A stretch of DNA of 64,000 nt from Abelmoschus esculentus (GCA_035048815.1 JAUCBN010000006.1:14833001-14897000), one strand, 5' to 3'. Numbered from the stretch's first letter, positions 32,220-46,155 are shown. Notes: generated by a model not told the origin, from the letters alone. Numbers and translations: made by a program.

Positions 32220-34880
32220 ACCATGTAATTAGGGATGTAAAAACAGTTATTCGGATGGATTTTAAGTCGGATACTGTCAGGTAAAATCGGATACAAGTCG
32301 GATACAATCTAACCATGTCATTTCAGGTTGATTTGATGTTTTGACTAGATTTGGTTCGGGTATGGGTCTTTTTCAAGTCGGATTCAAACGGTTCGGGTCC
32401 AAATCAGATAATTGACAAGTTCATTTTAGTTCGGGTAGATTTCAGGTCGGGTTCATTTCAATTCGGTTGCATTTTAAGCCTAATTCATTTCAAGTTAGTT
32501 TTATTTCAAAACGAATTAGTTCGAGTTTTAAATTCATATTAAATAAAATTATTAAGTTTGAGTTTGGTACAAATAAGTAATTAAGTAAATAACCGATATA
32601 TTTTGGGTTGAATGGTTGCTCATTTATTTCGAATTAATTATTTAATATCTAACGTCTTTAACTAACATGAATCTCATTAAAAATAAATATTACGCATTAG
32701 ACTAAATAAAAATATTATCAAATAATTCTATCTTAAAAATTTGGCTAAATTATAGAAATTAAAAATTAATAAGGAATAAATATATGGACTAAAAAAATAA
32801 AAATTTTATATTAAAAAGGATAAATATTAATAAAATCAAATATTATCTTATTAAAACACTAAACTAAATTAGAAAAATAAATAATAATCAATTTTAAATA
32901 AAAATAAAGTTGTAAGGACTAAATTATAAAAATTATAAATTAATAATAATTAAATTCAGTAAAAAATTTAATTTTAGTATACTTTAATACATTATAATTT
33001 ATACCTATACAATATAGTTTAATACATTTCAAAAATAGAAATATAAAATTTATAATATAATATATGGAATATATTCTATATATGGAATTTATACTATATA
33101 GATTATATTATATATATAATTTATACTTTATATGAAATGATACTATATATGAAATATATACTATATATGGATATATGGAATGTATAATACTATATATATA
33201 AAAATATATAATATGTATGTATGCATATGTATAGAATATATAAATATGTATATAATATATATTGTATATATATAATTATATAAGTATGTATGTATGCATT
33301 AATATATGTATACTTATATTCATAAATATTTATTAAATGTATATATTAATATATGTATATAATATACATTGATATATACTATAGTCTATGTATATAATAT
33401 AGTTTAATATATATATATATATATAATATGCTTAAATGTATACTAATATATGTATTTAATTTATTTATGAATTAATATATTTATATGTATTTAATTAATG
33501 TATGTATATATTATTAATCCCCAAGCCCAAATCACTAAATTGGTTCTCTAATACCAATTCTTCAATCACTAAATTAATTCACTATGACCAAATTGAAAAG
33601 ATTTTAAAATATATAATCTGATTTTAATTAAATAAGGACCATATCGAATAAAAATAAAATTTAAAACTTAATTTTAGAGTGATCATAACCAAATTGAAAT
33701 ATTTATAAAATAAGGTATAAAACAACGAGAGATTTAATTTTTCAGGCACGACCTATATAAAAATATGTAGAATTTTTTACATTCGATAATAATCAAACCT
33801 TATTTTTAATTCATTTTTTATATTTTTAATTTATTATATTTAATTAAAGTTTATTATTTGATTATATGTTGTAATAATAATAATTCTCTAAAATTTACTA
33901 TATATTAATTTCTTCCAAAATTTTGTTTTTCCCTCTTATTTATATAATAATCAAAACTTATTTTTAATTCCCTCTAAAATTTTAGATAACTTCTATCCTC
34001 TAAAATTTTGGATAACTTATATCCATCCAAAATTTTAACACTAAAAGCAAATTAAACTTATTTAAAAAATGAATGGCTTATTTTCTTCTAAAATTTTATT
34101 TTTTTTTTTACTCTTTTCTTATCAATTTTTTTTATCAATTATTTTGGTTTAATTTAATTAAATTATAATTTAGATTAATTTAATAACAATTTTCATTTGA
34201 TTTTAGAATTTTTTTAATTATATTTATAATTTATGTTTTTATATTTTACTTTAACTTAATTAATCCTAAGTTCAATAAGTTAATTTAACTTAATTAAATA
34301 TTAATTTAAAATTATAATTAAAATTAAATACATTAAAACTAAATAAAATAATAAATAAATTAATTTAATTAAATATTTAATACTAAATTTAAATATTAAT
34401 CCTTAAATTAATTCTTATGTCTAATTTTATTTTTAAGCCTAATTATATTTACTAATATTTTAAATTAATCAAATTATTTATATACTTAATTATATGTCAT
34501 ATAAATATAAAGTCTTGTTAATATGAGTTCAGATCAATAATAAGTCGGGTCATTTATCATGTCAGATTCAAAACAGCTCTCGGTTCGATTCAGTCGGGTA
34601 ATATTGGTTATCTACCAGGTCAGACTCGGGGTCTGGTTCATTTCAGTTGGATATAGGTCAGGTTTCGGGTCCACAGTAATAAATTGAAATCAGATTCAGG
34701 TAATTCTCGACCGGATACAATTCGGGTTCGATTACTACAATAACAGGTTCAACTCTGCTTCAAGTCAACAACAGTCGAATACAGATCAAGTTCTAATCAT
34801 TATATCCTCAGGTCAAACCAGGTTCTGACTCGAATATGTTTCAATCGAATTTTCAAGTCGACTCAACCTTTTACGTTTAT
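32220..34880. repeat. AT-rich block bracketed by CGGGTTC-rich segments
   Basis: 32240-32530 and 34540-34870 both contain many degenerate GGTTCGGGTC/AGGTCGGGTTC motifs in the same orientation. Between them is very AT-rich DNA, including a TATATGGAATATATACTATA-type minisatellite and (TA)n at 33060-33500. No ORF of note. This may be one decayed repeat, but its class was not recognised. Confidence 0.45.
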
Positions 34881-35404
34881 ATGTAATTAGTATATAAGTT
34901 GAGGGTTTTTGCTCACCCAAACTATAATTACAATTTTAGAATAATATCTCGAAAGAAATTAAAGTTTTACTAAGCCTCCAATGTAGGTGTTTGTTTAGGT
35001 TTGAGGAAGAAGACGAAGAGATTGCAGATGATTGTAAGGTAACGGGTAAGTTTTCTTTCCTTTTTTTTTAATTTTTTTTTAAATAGCTTAAGCTTTCCTT
35101 TTTACGAAGAAGCTTGGCTAAACATTACACGGGGGAATTAATAATCTCTTGGATGAGATAACTATAGCCTTAGTCCTTAGACGTTTTATTCTTTTTTACT
35201 TTTATCTTCAAGTTTTTAGTTTCTCCAATATTTCACCAAAACAAGTGTTCAATATTCACGACAGTGTCCTTAATTAATAACAATACTTAATTAGGGTTTA
35301 AGAACTCAATGATTGATCATTTGATAAAAGGTCAATGAAATAAATTAATTTTCTATATAAAATTTTGGTCGCCAAATTTAAATTTTCAACTAGACCTAGT
35401 TTTG
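34881..35404. other. Intergenic DNA upstream of VPS36
   Basis: No gene recognised. A short purine-rich stretch with an exon-like look (GGTTTGAGGAAGAAGACG to GATTGTAAG|GTAACG, near 34998-35045) lacks any matching partner exon. Confidence 0.5.
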
Positions 35405-35800
35405 GATGTTACAACTTGAGTAACTCAATTATGGTTAAAGTTATATTTGGATTACTCAATTATTAAATACTATATTTTAATCACTCAATTATGGAATCAC
35501 TTATGTTTAGGCTACCTTTTATTTTTTTAAAAAAATATATCAATTTAATTATTTTTTCTTTTAAATCACTTGTATACCCTTATTAACACTAAAACGTTTC
35601 ATTTAAAATCATTAATTAATCTAATAGAAAAATTGATATATTTTTTAAATATAAAGGTATCCAACTGTAACTTTACCTATAATTAAGTGAACTAAGTATA
35701 ACTTTTAATAATTGGATAACCTAAATATAATCTTACACATAATTAAGTGATCCAAATATAATTCATAATAATTGCATAACCTAAATATAAACGTTTTAAT
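35405..35800. repeat. Degenerate fold-back repeat upstream of VPS36
   Basis: TTATATTTGGATTACTCAATTA-like motifs on the left and TAATTAAGTGATCCAAATATAA-like motifs on the right are inverted, with an AT-rich centre. It lies about 150 bp before the VPS36 start, so it may sit in the promoter. Confidence 0.45.
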
Positions 35801-35946
35801 AATTTAATGATATTTGTTGTAGTTTAGCCTTTCTAAAAATAATTTAGTGATGATTTATGACTTTACCGATGAAACAAGGCGAAGCACGAACGAGCCCCTG
35901 CAATCAACCGAAAATTACCCAAGTTTAATCAGTCAACTCTTCAGAG

Positions 35947-38900
35947 ATGTCCAACTTCTTCTCCAAGGCGGAGGTGACGAGCAGCGGCCGCCCTGTCTTC
36001 CTCCCCAACGAAGTCGAATGCCACCTTCTATCCGGTGTCGATCTCGAATCTGAAGACCATCACAACTTCCCCTCCTTAAAATCGGGTATCCTCATCCTCA
36101 CTACCCACCGCCTCCTCTGGCTCCCTTCTTCTTCCGCCACCGCCCCTACTTCCGCATCAGCCATTCCCCTTTCCGCCATTTCCCACATCTTCTCCTCTAA
36201 AAAATCTCTCAAGTCCGTGTTCCATTCCCCCAGGATCCGCTTCCAAGTCCTCGTCTCACCCGATGGTCGGGTTTTCGATTCGGGTTCTGGTTCTAGTTCA
36301 GGTTCGGGATCGGGATCGGGCTCGAGATCAATCGTAGTGACGGCAGTGGTTAGAGGGAAGGGGGACTGTGATGGGTTTTTGGTGAAGTTTTGGGACAGTT
36401 GGCGGGCGAGAGCTTGGGAGAGTAATGAGACTTCAGATTCTGGTTCCGGATCGGGTTTTGCTTCTGGTACAGGGGCAGGCACAGGAACCCGTGGAGGGTT
36501 GTACTCGACTGACGGGTCGGTGAGGATGGTTGGGGTGGCGGGGATTTTAAGGAAGGAACAAGAAACGTGGGAGAGTACTGATAAGAGTTTGCAGGATGCT
36601 TTTCAGGACTTAAATGCTCTCATGGTAATGTGATTCATTTTGTTCAGTTATAACAAATTGATGCAAATTATAGGAAGTCTGGTCTTGATGTAAAATTTGC
36701 ATCATTGCATTGAAATATAAAGCCATATATACTGGAAAATTGTTTTCTTTATTACATTGCAGTGTCTGGTTTCTTTCCATGAAAGAAGCAATATAATTTA
36801 TTCTTGATCTGGTTCCTGTTATGATTGTTTGCGCAAATGCTTGACATCGTTGAATGCAAGTGGAATGTGTCCTCAGTGTTTTGAACCAGTGGCAGTTAGC
36901 CATAATATCTCTATCAGTAATTTCGACATAATATATTTAAACTTCTGTGTCAATAGTATGCATGAAAGGATTGATTAGGTTCAATGTAGTTATGTTGTTT
37001 GATTGCAAATATAATTTCCGAGTTGTAGTTAATGATTTTGTTAATGATTTTGTCGTCTCTCTTTTGGTTGTTTTCTTACAATCTGATCGTTCAAGATTTA
37101 GAACTCTTGGATTTTCAGAGTAAAGCTAAAGAGATGGTGATGCTAGCAGAAAAAATGAGGCAAAAGCTTTTGTCTGGAACGAGTTCTCAAACAAGTGGAA
37201 CAAATGATGAGGATATGGGTTCAAAAGAGGAGATCCAAGATTGGTTGTTGAGTGTTGGTATAATATCCCCAGTCACTAAGGAATCTGCTGGTGCCCTGTA
37301 CCATCAACAATTGTCCCGTCAGGTTCTCCTTTCCCTCTCTTTTTTTAAACCTTTTTTGGAATAATTTTAATGGTATTTGCTTAATAATTTGTCTTGAAAT
37401 AATTCTATATAGCTTATCTTATCTTATCATTATATTAATACACTTTATAGATTATAGGATTTTTTTTGGGGTTCTGGAGAAATCCTTAGAAATAAGATGG
37501 TTTTGTAGATGGGGATTAGTTGATTACTGTTTTCCTAGATGTAGTAAGATTTCTATTAAGTGATTCAAGACTTTTATAACAAAATACTGGTGGACTTAAC
37601 TTCTAATTCTGTTTTATGCTTGCATATCTCATGGTTTCTCATTGGGAATGTAAAATTAATTATCCGAAATTTTATTATTGGGTTGGTAAATGACTTGTCA
37701 TGTCTAGTATATTTGCTTGTGGCTTTTACTTGATTTTCTTTTAAGAGCTAGTTTTGATTTTTTATTTCTTGGCACCTCAGCTGGCGGATTTTGTGAGAAT
37801 TCCACTGGAGAGAGCAGGTGGAATGATCAACCTTATAGATGTCTATTGTCTCTTCAACCGTGCTCGAGGCACAGGTTTGGTTAAACACTAACCTTATCTG
37901 TTGTTTTTACGCACTATTCGGTTATTGTATTTAAGTTTGTCTAGTTGCATTGTGAACTTGAAATTTCTTAACCTATTTTTTGTTGTTGAAAATATTGTGA
38001 CCTAACAAATGTCTTGGCAACATAATTCTCCTATCTTTTCCCATGAGGGTAGGGGAGTCAAAAAATTAGTAAATAAATCTGATTGTAGTTACCATTTCAA
38101 GCTACAACTTTAATGAAGGCTATGGACGCATGCTATACATTTTTTTTCCATGTAGTACTGGAAAAGTGTGGTTTGACTTTGAGTCCCTACTACCCTGTTT
38201 GGTCAAAGAAACAAATGAGGGTTGAAAGTAGTTAGACTTGTTCGTGTTCTCTTTATATTCTATCGATGCTAATTTTTTTATCTGTTCCAAACAAATCAGA
38301 CTGAGACATTGGATATTCTGTAACCAACAATTTTTAATTCTTTCAAAGTTGCTGTAAAGAGAATACGTATTATCTCTGTCGCAGATTCTTCTTCATCATC
38401 AACCCCAGATTGCGGCGTTACTCTTTCACTTAGATTGTGTGATATTCTTAATAAGTTTGGTCATTTTCAACTTTGCTATAGACCCTTTTTTTTGGTTAAT
38501 AATATAAACGCATGTTGCACACATAAATCAATTGTAAAATTTGTCCTCAGTTGTATCTTGTAAAACTTCCCTGTCTAGAACTGACTATAGCATTCCCTTT
38601 TGAGTCCTCTAATATTGATGTTTACTTTATCATGATTTTTGGTGCCTTTTGTAAGGAAAGAGGGCATTCAAATTAATGTAACTATTATGGTGGAAATTGT
38701 TTTAGATTTTTCTGTCACTGATATATTTCATTCCACTCAGAATCAGTTCTCTTTATTTTTTTCTAATTCACTTCAATCTCAAAAATGTGCTGTTGTTTTA
38801 TCTACTTTCAATATTTTGAAAGTATAATGAAAATAAGTGACTTTTTTCCATCTCTTTCTGTCCTCAGAATTGATCTCTCCAGATGATATGTTGCAAGCAT

Positions 38901-41900
38901 GTTCTTTGTGGCAGAAATTTGATGTGTATGTATTCATTTTTTATGTTTATGTAATGATATATTAGGAAGTCATACTTTTGTTATTTGAATTATTTGATTA
39001 GCTATACTTTGTATAACAGTCCAGTGATGCTTAGGAAGTTTGATAGCGGAGTCATGGTCATCCAAAACAAGTCCCATTCTGATGAGGAGGTAATTGTTTC
39101 CAGTTTCTCTGTCTTGATAAGACTCTGTTTCAGTTTTATGTAACAGAACTTTCTACCTTTTTTCTGTCAGATTTCAGAAAATTTATATCATTCTTTTTTA
39201 AGGAATCCAAAACAGACATTGATACTTCTATTTTCTATTGCTCATATGCTTTTATTTACTTGAAGCACTGATAATGGACTGTAATTTCTAAGGTATATCT
39301 ACTATTATGAAAAAGTGAAAACATGGTTGGCAGTGGATGTATGATCCGGAGCTCACAATTCATCATATTTTACTTATTTAGTTATTGTTACAGTTTCTTG
39401 TGGCTGTTCCAATCCTATCATAATGTTTGATCATTAGTTATTTTAAGTGATTATAAAACACGTTCCGTATTGTTTGCATTTGGGTCTTGTCATGGTTTTA
39501 TAGTAATGTTCGGTTGTTCTCTCTTCTTCCAATTGATTACAAAAATTAAACACATATAGTTAATTTACTTTTCTGGAAAAGTTTGAAGTGTATTGTATTT
39601 ACCAATTTAATTTGTATAATTTAGTTGTTATTTGTCAAAAACATATCACCCAAAAATTTACTTGTCATGTAGGTTTTCGCTAGAATCAGAAGCCTTGCGA
39701 CTAAGCCTGAAGCGCTTCGAAATGGCGTAAGTCCAACTGATGCTGCAATGACATTAGGGATTGCTCCAGCCATGGCTAAAGAGCATCTTCTAACTGCAGA
39801 GAGCAAAGGTACATCTCTGCTTCACTTTCTGTTTAAATATTACTCTACTAAATATCCAACCTTACTAATTACTGTTTTATGTTGGCAGGTTTGCTATGCA
39901 GAGATATAAGCCCTGATGGCTTTCGGTTTTATATTAACCTGTTTCCTGAAATTGACCAATGTAATATCTACTTGTAAGTCATATGCTTCTAGTTAGTTTA
40001 ACGACTTCCCCTTTTATCATGCAACTTCCACATTTATTTCAGAATTGGTTGTTTTCTACCAAAAGATGCTTCTACTTATCATAAACAGTTAAAATTTGGT
40101 TCATCCATGTTGTGTTCATTGCTTAAATTTATGAGTTAAATCTTAAGTGAGAATGAAAATGGTATTTATGTATGCATCTGGGTAAGGTTAGCACATTGTA
40201 AGTTCGTGGATCAAACAAGTTATGGTAGCAAGCGCTTAGTTGCCTGAGAAGGTATACTAGCATAGAGAAATGTGAGACCATTAACAGCTAGAACATTTTA
40301 CTAACATACTCGAGGGAGTATTTATAGTGTTAATCTCACTAATGTAAGTCATGAGGTGTTTTAAACAGTAAGATATAAAAGATGGTAGGGAACTAATAAT
40401 ACGACCGTAAAATTCTGAGTTTAGTAGGAATGAGCAGAATGCTCAGGCAGTGCTTTTCAGTCCTTACAACAGAAAGGTAGAGATATCTAAAATGGGTCAA
40501 TGAAATTAGAACTCATTATAGACTCTAGTTGAGACTAAGCCGCATCACCAAAATCTGAATAATAATCTTAATCACGGAACCTTACCATTTCCCCCTGGAT
40601 TTTTAATTTCTTAAGGTTATGCATTTGGCTAAATATATGGTCTATCTGCATTTGGTTAAATGCTATTGTCTTCAATATAGTTTTAAACATAATATGGTGG
40701 TGTTTTTTATTCTGAGTGAATAATAACAATTATTAGGTTCTTTAAACTTTAAATCATGATTCACTTATATCATTAAATTCCGTCAAATATTTTGCACTTG
40801 CAGTACTTGTATGAATTTTACTCTAGTACAATTTCAAAAATTTACTCCATTTAGAAATATAGCAGTGGTAATTGCAAAGCATGTCATGGATTTATACTAT
40901 ATTGTATGTTAAAGGAGTTTCAAATATTGAAGTGGAAAAATATGGAAGTCAAATTAGAGCTGAATGATATTTCATTTTCGATTTGGAAGATTAAATTCTT
41001 ATTATTTGCTTTGTGGCCTGTGGGGGATTGGGGTCTTGTGCTAGTTTTAGAAAGCTGGAGGCCGCTAGATGTTTTGCTGAATTCAGGGCTGTATTCTTTG
41101 ATTCTTTATTTTCCTTGAAATATCTATTTTGGACACATCTGGAAGTGTGTCTGGGGATCTAACCCGAGGGGCTCTTCAAAAACATGAAATGACTTGGAAA
41201 ACAATTGAATATATTGGTATCGGACACATACTAGTATCCAATACCCGCACTCAGAGTCCAAAAAACATAGATTCAGGGTACTTTGCTATCCTGTGACTTA
41301 TAAATCTTGTGAGGGACAAGCTTATTAGTTATTATTGCATGACAATTATCATTCTTGCAATAATCATGTAGTTTCTCTAGCAGTTTTGTTTGTCATTCCT
41401 TTTGTTTGTGTGGTATTCATGACCATTAAATTTGTAGTGTGAAGGATTATGGGATATGCAGCACTTGGATCAAAGCTGTTTCTACTTCTGGTAAGAATGC
41501 CTTTTTTAATGAATTACTTTTGGTATTCATGGATCGAGTATTTAGGGAGTCGTACTATAGTCAAAACTGCAATTTAGTAGTGTATATACAACCAAGTAAT
41601 TTAATCTTTATGCGTTGGATATTGATGCAAATAAGTAGTGACTGTCTATTAGACAGTGTCTAAATGTAGACATGACTCATGAGTAGTGAAGTTTGACGAA
41701 TTATATGATCCAAAATCTGACAGTTCTATCAGTGTTTGTCATTTTTGTGTTCTAGGAGTCCATATCAGCATTTAGACTGTTTCCTGTCACACTGTTATCA
41801 ATTATATTGTTTGCACCAGCTGCATACAAACAAGGATTAATTGACTCGGTTCCATAATACAAGATTAAACTGCACTCTTGACTACTTAATCGTTCATGGC

Positions 41901-41979
41901 ATCATGCTGCTCACATTGTTGAAGAGCTTCGGTTAACTTAATTACGAAATGCTTTCTCCATCTTTATTTTTTAGGTTGA
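35947..41979 (+). CDS. VPS36: VPS36, ubiquitin-binding subunit of ESCRT-II
   Basis: VPS36 joins VPS22 and VPS25 in ESCRT-II, which sorts ubiquitinated membrane proteins into multivesicular endosomes. Inferred exons: 35947-36624, 37119-37322, 37781-37874, 38868-38925, 39020-39089, 39673-39808, 39889-39973, 41438-41490, 41975-41979. All introns are GT/AG and phases agree, giving 460 aa. Residues 1-150 form the GLUE domain (GRPVFLPNEVECHLLSGVDL, GILILTTHRLLWLP, SPRIRFQVLVSPDGRVF) that binds lipid and ubiquitin. Two Ser/Gly runs (112-128, 164-181) interrupt its second half. The rest is the EAP30/SNF8 winged-helix region (LADFVRIPLERAGGMINLIDVYCLFNRARGT is split across this entry as LADFVRIPLERAGG then MINLIDVYCLFNRARGT; LCRDISPDGFRFYINLFPEI). 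If the donor at 39974 is not used, TAA at 39975-39977 ends it at 442 aa, close to the usual ~440. The 53 nt exon 8 (KDYGICSTWIKA) is coding-like but less certain. Confidence 0.9.
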
Positions 41980-42205
41980 GACAAAAGCATTTGGCTTTGG
42001 ATATCCAGAATTCTGCTGTCACACTGCTCTCGTGTTGCTGAATTATGATAATGGCATGCCGATGCTGATAAGAATGCGAACAACTTACAATCCAACAGCA
42101 ACATGAAGGGGAGAGGTAATAAACTTGGAAATCTGAACTTTTTGATTGTTTATTTTTTAAATTGTAACAAAGGAAAACTTGTACTTCAATCAAGATTGTA
42201 TATAT

Positions 42206-42211
42206 AATAAA
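42206..42211 (+). terminator. Likely polyadenylation signal of VPS36
   Basis: AATAAA about 230 bp after the TGA at 41977-41979, following T-rich and TTGTAA sequence. This supports a transcript that extends through the last inferred exons. Confidence 0.45.
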
Positions 42212-42314
42212 TCCACACTTTGACCGTCTCGTTTTATACATGTATTTATTTACATGACAAAATAGGTAGATTTGATGCACCAAAACTAGAGAATTTGAAT
42301 ATCAAATTGTGCTA

Positions 42315-42717
42315 GGATGTTTGTTTAGAAAGTGTCATCACCCTGGAGGGAAACTTAGGAATAGGAAGCAGAAAGAAAAGGAATTATGGATTATTTCTGT
42401 GGAATTGGGAATTTTGGAAAAGAAGAAAAATATGAAGCAAAGGAGTCGAGCTCAAAACGACATCGTAGAAGGTGAGAAAAATAGTAAATGGATCGGTGCA
42501 AGAGGTTGACAAAATTTGGTTTTGAGACCATAGACCAAAAGATGTTTCTAAGAATATGGAAGACATAGAATGATAAAAAAGGAAAATCTCTTTATATTTT
42601 TATTGTTGTTTCCAATTAAGTAATACAATTTATTTATAATATTAAAGATATTATTCAAAAAAATCGTAGTCGTTACTAACTAGTATTATTAATCAACTTT
42701 TAACTATCTAAACATCC
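42315..42717. mobile_element. Possible MITE with GGATGTTT inverted ends
   Basis: Starts GGATGTTTGTTTAG and ends CTATCTAAACATCC, flanked by TA on both sides (403 bp). The interior has no motif or continuing ORF of interest. Short ends and the TA duplication would fit a Tc1/mariner-like MITE, but TA is weak evidence. Confidence 0.45.
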
Positions 42718-42809
42718 TATAACAGAATAGTAAAAAAAAGGAAGTTGCACCTTATAAAAAGGATGAAATATATTTTGACTTCTTTTGTTACATACTTTGG
42801 GTATCGTCT

Positions 42810-44563
42810 AACCTTCTAGATTCGGTGTTACATTGGATTTTCGGTCTAAAATCTCATAATTTAAAATTTTTGCTTCAAGCTCATTTAAAATCGATCCAAG
42901 CCCAATAAAAACCATAATAATCCATTGATTTCAAACCCAGATTGTAACATAACCCAAGTAGTACAAAATAGTTAGAACTCCATTTAATGCAAATCATAAA
43001 AATATTCGATTCGATCACGTTTAAATAAGAGCTACAAATTATAATATAAGATTGACAAGTACTAGCTCATTACATCAATATTCTTGTACTCTTGACACTA
43101 AGTCAATGTTGAAATTTCAACTTTGATGGTGTTCCTTCGGTTTCGACTGCAATTAACCTACGCACGAAAACACATTTCGAAACATTGAGCTACAGAAGCT
43201 CAGTGGGTACATCGTTACTCGACCAACATATACATATCATGAATAAAATAAAGCAATACATGTCGTGTATGATATGATGGCACTACCATAATCTCCTAAA
43301 CATATGACATAAATGAATGTATACTATCACATATAGCATATACATGTCAATCCAAAATCAAAACCACAAGGTAGTAAGGCCCGCGTCCATTCAACATCGG
43401 GATCCTATATTACGAGCGAGATCCACATTCACACAATATCGAGATCCTACACTCGAAGATTGAGGCCCACGTCTACATAGCATCAAGATCCTCCGAATCT
43501 CATGCCCGAAATGTTAAATCGAGCATCTTTGAATGATGCCCGCATTCACACAGCATCGGGATGATCTTTGTGTTGCAACACTATCTTGAGTATCCGGATT
43601 CCCATCACACAAGGACTAAACCACACAAGATGATACACTTATGATCTTCACACCAATTATACCATGATCAGACCAAAGACCAAGACTCGAGCATATATCA
43701 TCATATCAAAGTCATTATCACCAAAACCATATTTTAATATTCATTTTATAGCTTAATAAACCCATAGAAACCCACAACATATTTTATGGAACACCCAAAC
43801 CAACCCTAAAAGATTTGGGCAGATTGCCTAGAGGTATTGAAACGCTACCAGGGGTATCGAAACGCTCCCGTATCCATGTGTCAACAAGGAGGGCATCAAA
43901 ACGCCTCCTTGACGTACCAATACACTAAGACGACCATTTCGAAAAGACCAAAAGAAAATCTACTTGTTTCGATACGCCTATATGTGGTATCGAAACAATT
44001 TGTTATTGGAGCTTTAGGTATCGAAACACGAACTAGGCGTATCGAAATACCTACTAACTAAGACCTTATTTTATCTCTAGGGTACTGATACGCCTACCAA
44101 GGTATCGAAACGCCTACACGAAAATGTAGGTCTAGACCTGAAATTTGCTAAGGACACTACCCTAACCTAAACCATTGGATCCCAAATTATTCCTACATAT
44201 TATTGGAAGATTTTAAAGTGTGTTGTTACCGGTTTTAAGCCATCAAACATCTAATTAAGAAATTTACCATTAAAGGTCTCTAAGCTACCAACCAACAGAC
44301 ATGCATACGTACCACAAGCAATGCAACATAACTTATGAAATGTTTGATGCAAAAGGGTGTTGAAGGGGTACCAACATCGAGCAAACAAACTGCAAAATGA
44401 GTGACCCAAATATCATTCATACCACCATATTGGGACAAAGGTGACCCAAACCCAACTCTCAAATCATCCCACCACTCAATCCGAGGTCCAAACGAGGCCC
44501 AAACATCAGAGCGCAACATTCTAGGTTAACCTGAAACTCTTATATGAAATCTAGATCGTTACA
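42810..44563 (-). repeat. Solo LTR related to the Tekay-like LTR at 4549
   Basis: It shares with the 4549 LTR, in order: the AAAATTTTTCTT-like left part, the CTTTGATGGTGTTCC block, ACCTACGCACGAAAACA, TTGAGCTACAGAAGCTCAGTGG, AAATGAATGTATACTATCACA, repeated ATCGGGATCCTA/CGAAATGTTAAATCG units (43380-43570) and a GTATCGAAACG cluster (43830-44115). The right end is CGTTACA. No internal domains follow on either side, so it is most likely a solo LTR. Divergence from the first copy is large. Confidence 0.65.
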
Positions 44564-44584
44564 TATCATCTTATTGTGCCATGA

Positions 44585-44665
44585 GCATTTTCTTGTTGAA
44601 TACTTTGTGTATCGTTCTGATAGATACTTTGTACCATCTTATTAGGTACTTTGTGTACCGTCTTA
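44585..44665 (+). repeat. Short tandem repeat, TACTTTGTGTATCGTCTTAT type
   Basis: Three degenerate ~25-29 bp copies. A similar sequence (TACTTTGGGTATCGTCTAAC, 42791-42810) lies on the other side of the solo LTR, so the LTR appears to have inserted into this repeat. Confidence 0.6.
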
Positions 44666-45980
44666 TGATTATATTATCTGATTTAACTAAATATCATGAT
44701 CTAATCTAATATTTTTTGACATATAGAGAATTTTGGTAGATAAAGAGGCTAGTTCTGTTTTATGAGTTCACCTCTATATTAGAAAGTTTTAAATTTATTT
44801 ACTTATGTAAGAGAAGAGTCACTCATACTAGTTCGAGGTACATTCACTAGTGTTTTAACCAACTAATCTCGTTTTTGTTATTATCTTGATTTTAAACTCA
44901 AATTATTATAACTCTATTTAAAAAAAAAAACTTTTGCATTAATGGAGAATATTGATAATGCTCAAAGAATAGTAAGACTACGTAAATATCATGTTGATTT
45001 TTTGTATATGAAATAATTTTTGTCTATTTAAATATTGCTCGCAATTAAAAAAAATTCAAACATTTTTCAATACTAATTAGTTTCTCGTAATAATCTTAAT
45101 TTAAATTATTTTTTAATTAATCGTGTGTATTCCAATGTTGATAAGTCATAACAACCGATGTCGCGTTAATTATCTTTTATGCGTAATTAATTGAGGCACG
45201 TTAATTGGGATCTTAATATGTATTGGTCCGCTTAATTTACTTATGAGCCGCTAATATGCTAATTTAATGGATTTAATATGTTTCGGTTAATCCATAACAA
45301 CAATAATTTTGTTGTTCACGTTACAAATTTAATGTAAATATTTATGGTATTAAGAAAAATATTTAAATTATTTTGATTCAATGCATGCAATTTTAACGGA
45401 GAAGTTACTTAAATATGGTATTTAATTTTTTTTCAAATATGATATAAGTTATTTTATTTTATAAATAATGTACTTTAAAAGAGTATAAGTGAAATCACTC
45501 TCATTAGAATCTAACTATGAACAATGAGCGGATAAAAAAAATAAAAATATTGTTTAAATTCGAAGTATCTTATCATCGATTTTAGTATTTTTTTTTTTGA
45601 ATTTTTTACTATTTAAAGTTGGATCTACCTGATCCTGACTTTAATTTTTTAATCTAAAAAAAATTAAATTACTATTTAAATTCAAATTTTAATGGATCTA
45701 ATTTAATATTATTGTTTAAAATATAATATTTTAAAAATTAAAATAATAAAAAAAAATTGAACAACAACCTTTAATTAATTTTTCCGATTACAACTTTAAT
45801 CGACAAATGGCAATTGATTTGGGACGTTAATTGTTTTAGATTGTTTTTATATTTATATTTCTTAAAAAGATGTTTTTACCATTCAAATCTTCATATAGGT
45901 TTTTTCGAACTCTTTGACTGACGAAGATAACACAATAACTTAATGTTCACCGTGACATTATCAAACTGAACAATTTCATT
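44666..45980. other. AT-rich intergenic DNA
   Basis: No ORF, RNA gene or bounded repeat recognised. Confidence 0.6.
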
Positions 45981-45989
45981 AACCTCAAA

Positions 45990-46155
45990 ATTAGGAGGAT
46001 TATTATTCTGAGTTTGAGTCAGATTCATGTTTATTTTCTGATAATTCATTCAAATTTTTTGATTGTCCAACAGAAGGTGGGTGATCAAAATCAGAAGTGG
46101 TGTCGTGTCCCCGACCACAATCACTCTCTAAATCAAAACTCTTACGCGGTGACAT
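45990..46155 (-). pseudogene. Possible gag N-terminal fragment
   Basis: The minus-strand frame starts MSPRKSFDLESDCGRGHDTT at 46155 and stops after about 50 residues. Its position next to a gypsy LTR and the MSPR start suggest a gag beginning, but no conserved domain is reached. Low certainty. Confidence 0.3.

Noticed and set aside
36060..36482. 140-codon minus-strand frame rich in Pro/Glu
   Set aside because: Antisense of VPS36 exon 1; the Pro/Glu repeats are the complement of the Ser/Gly codons.
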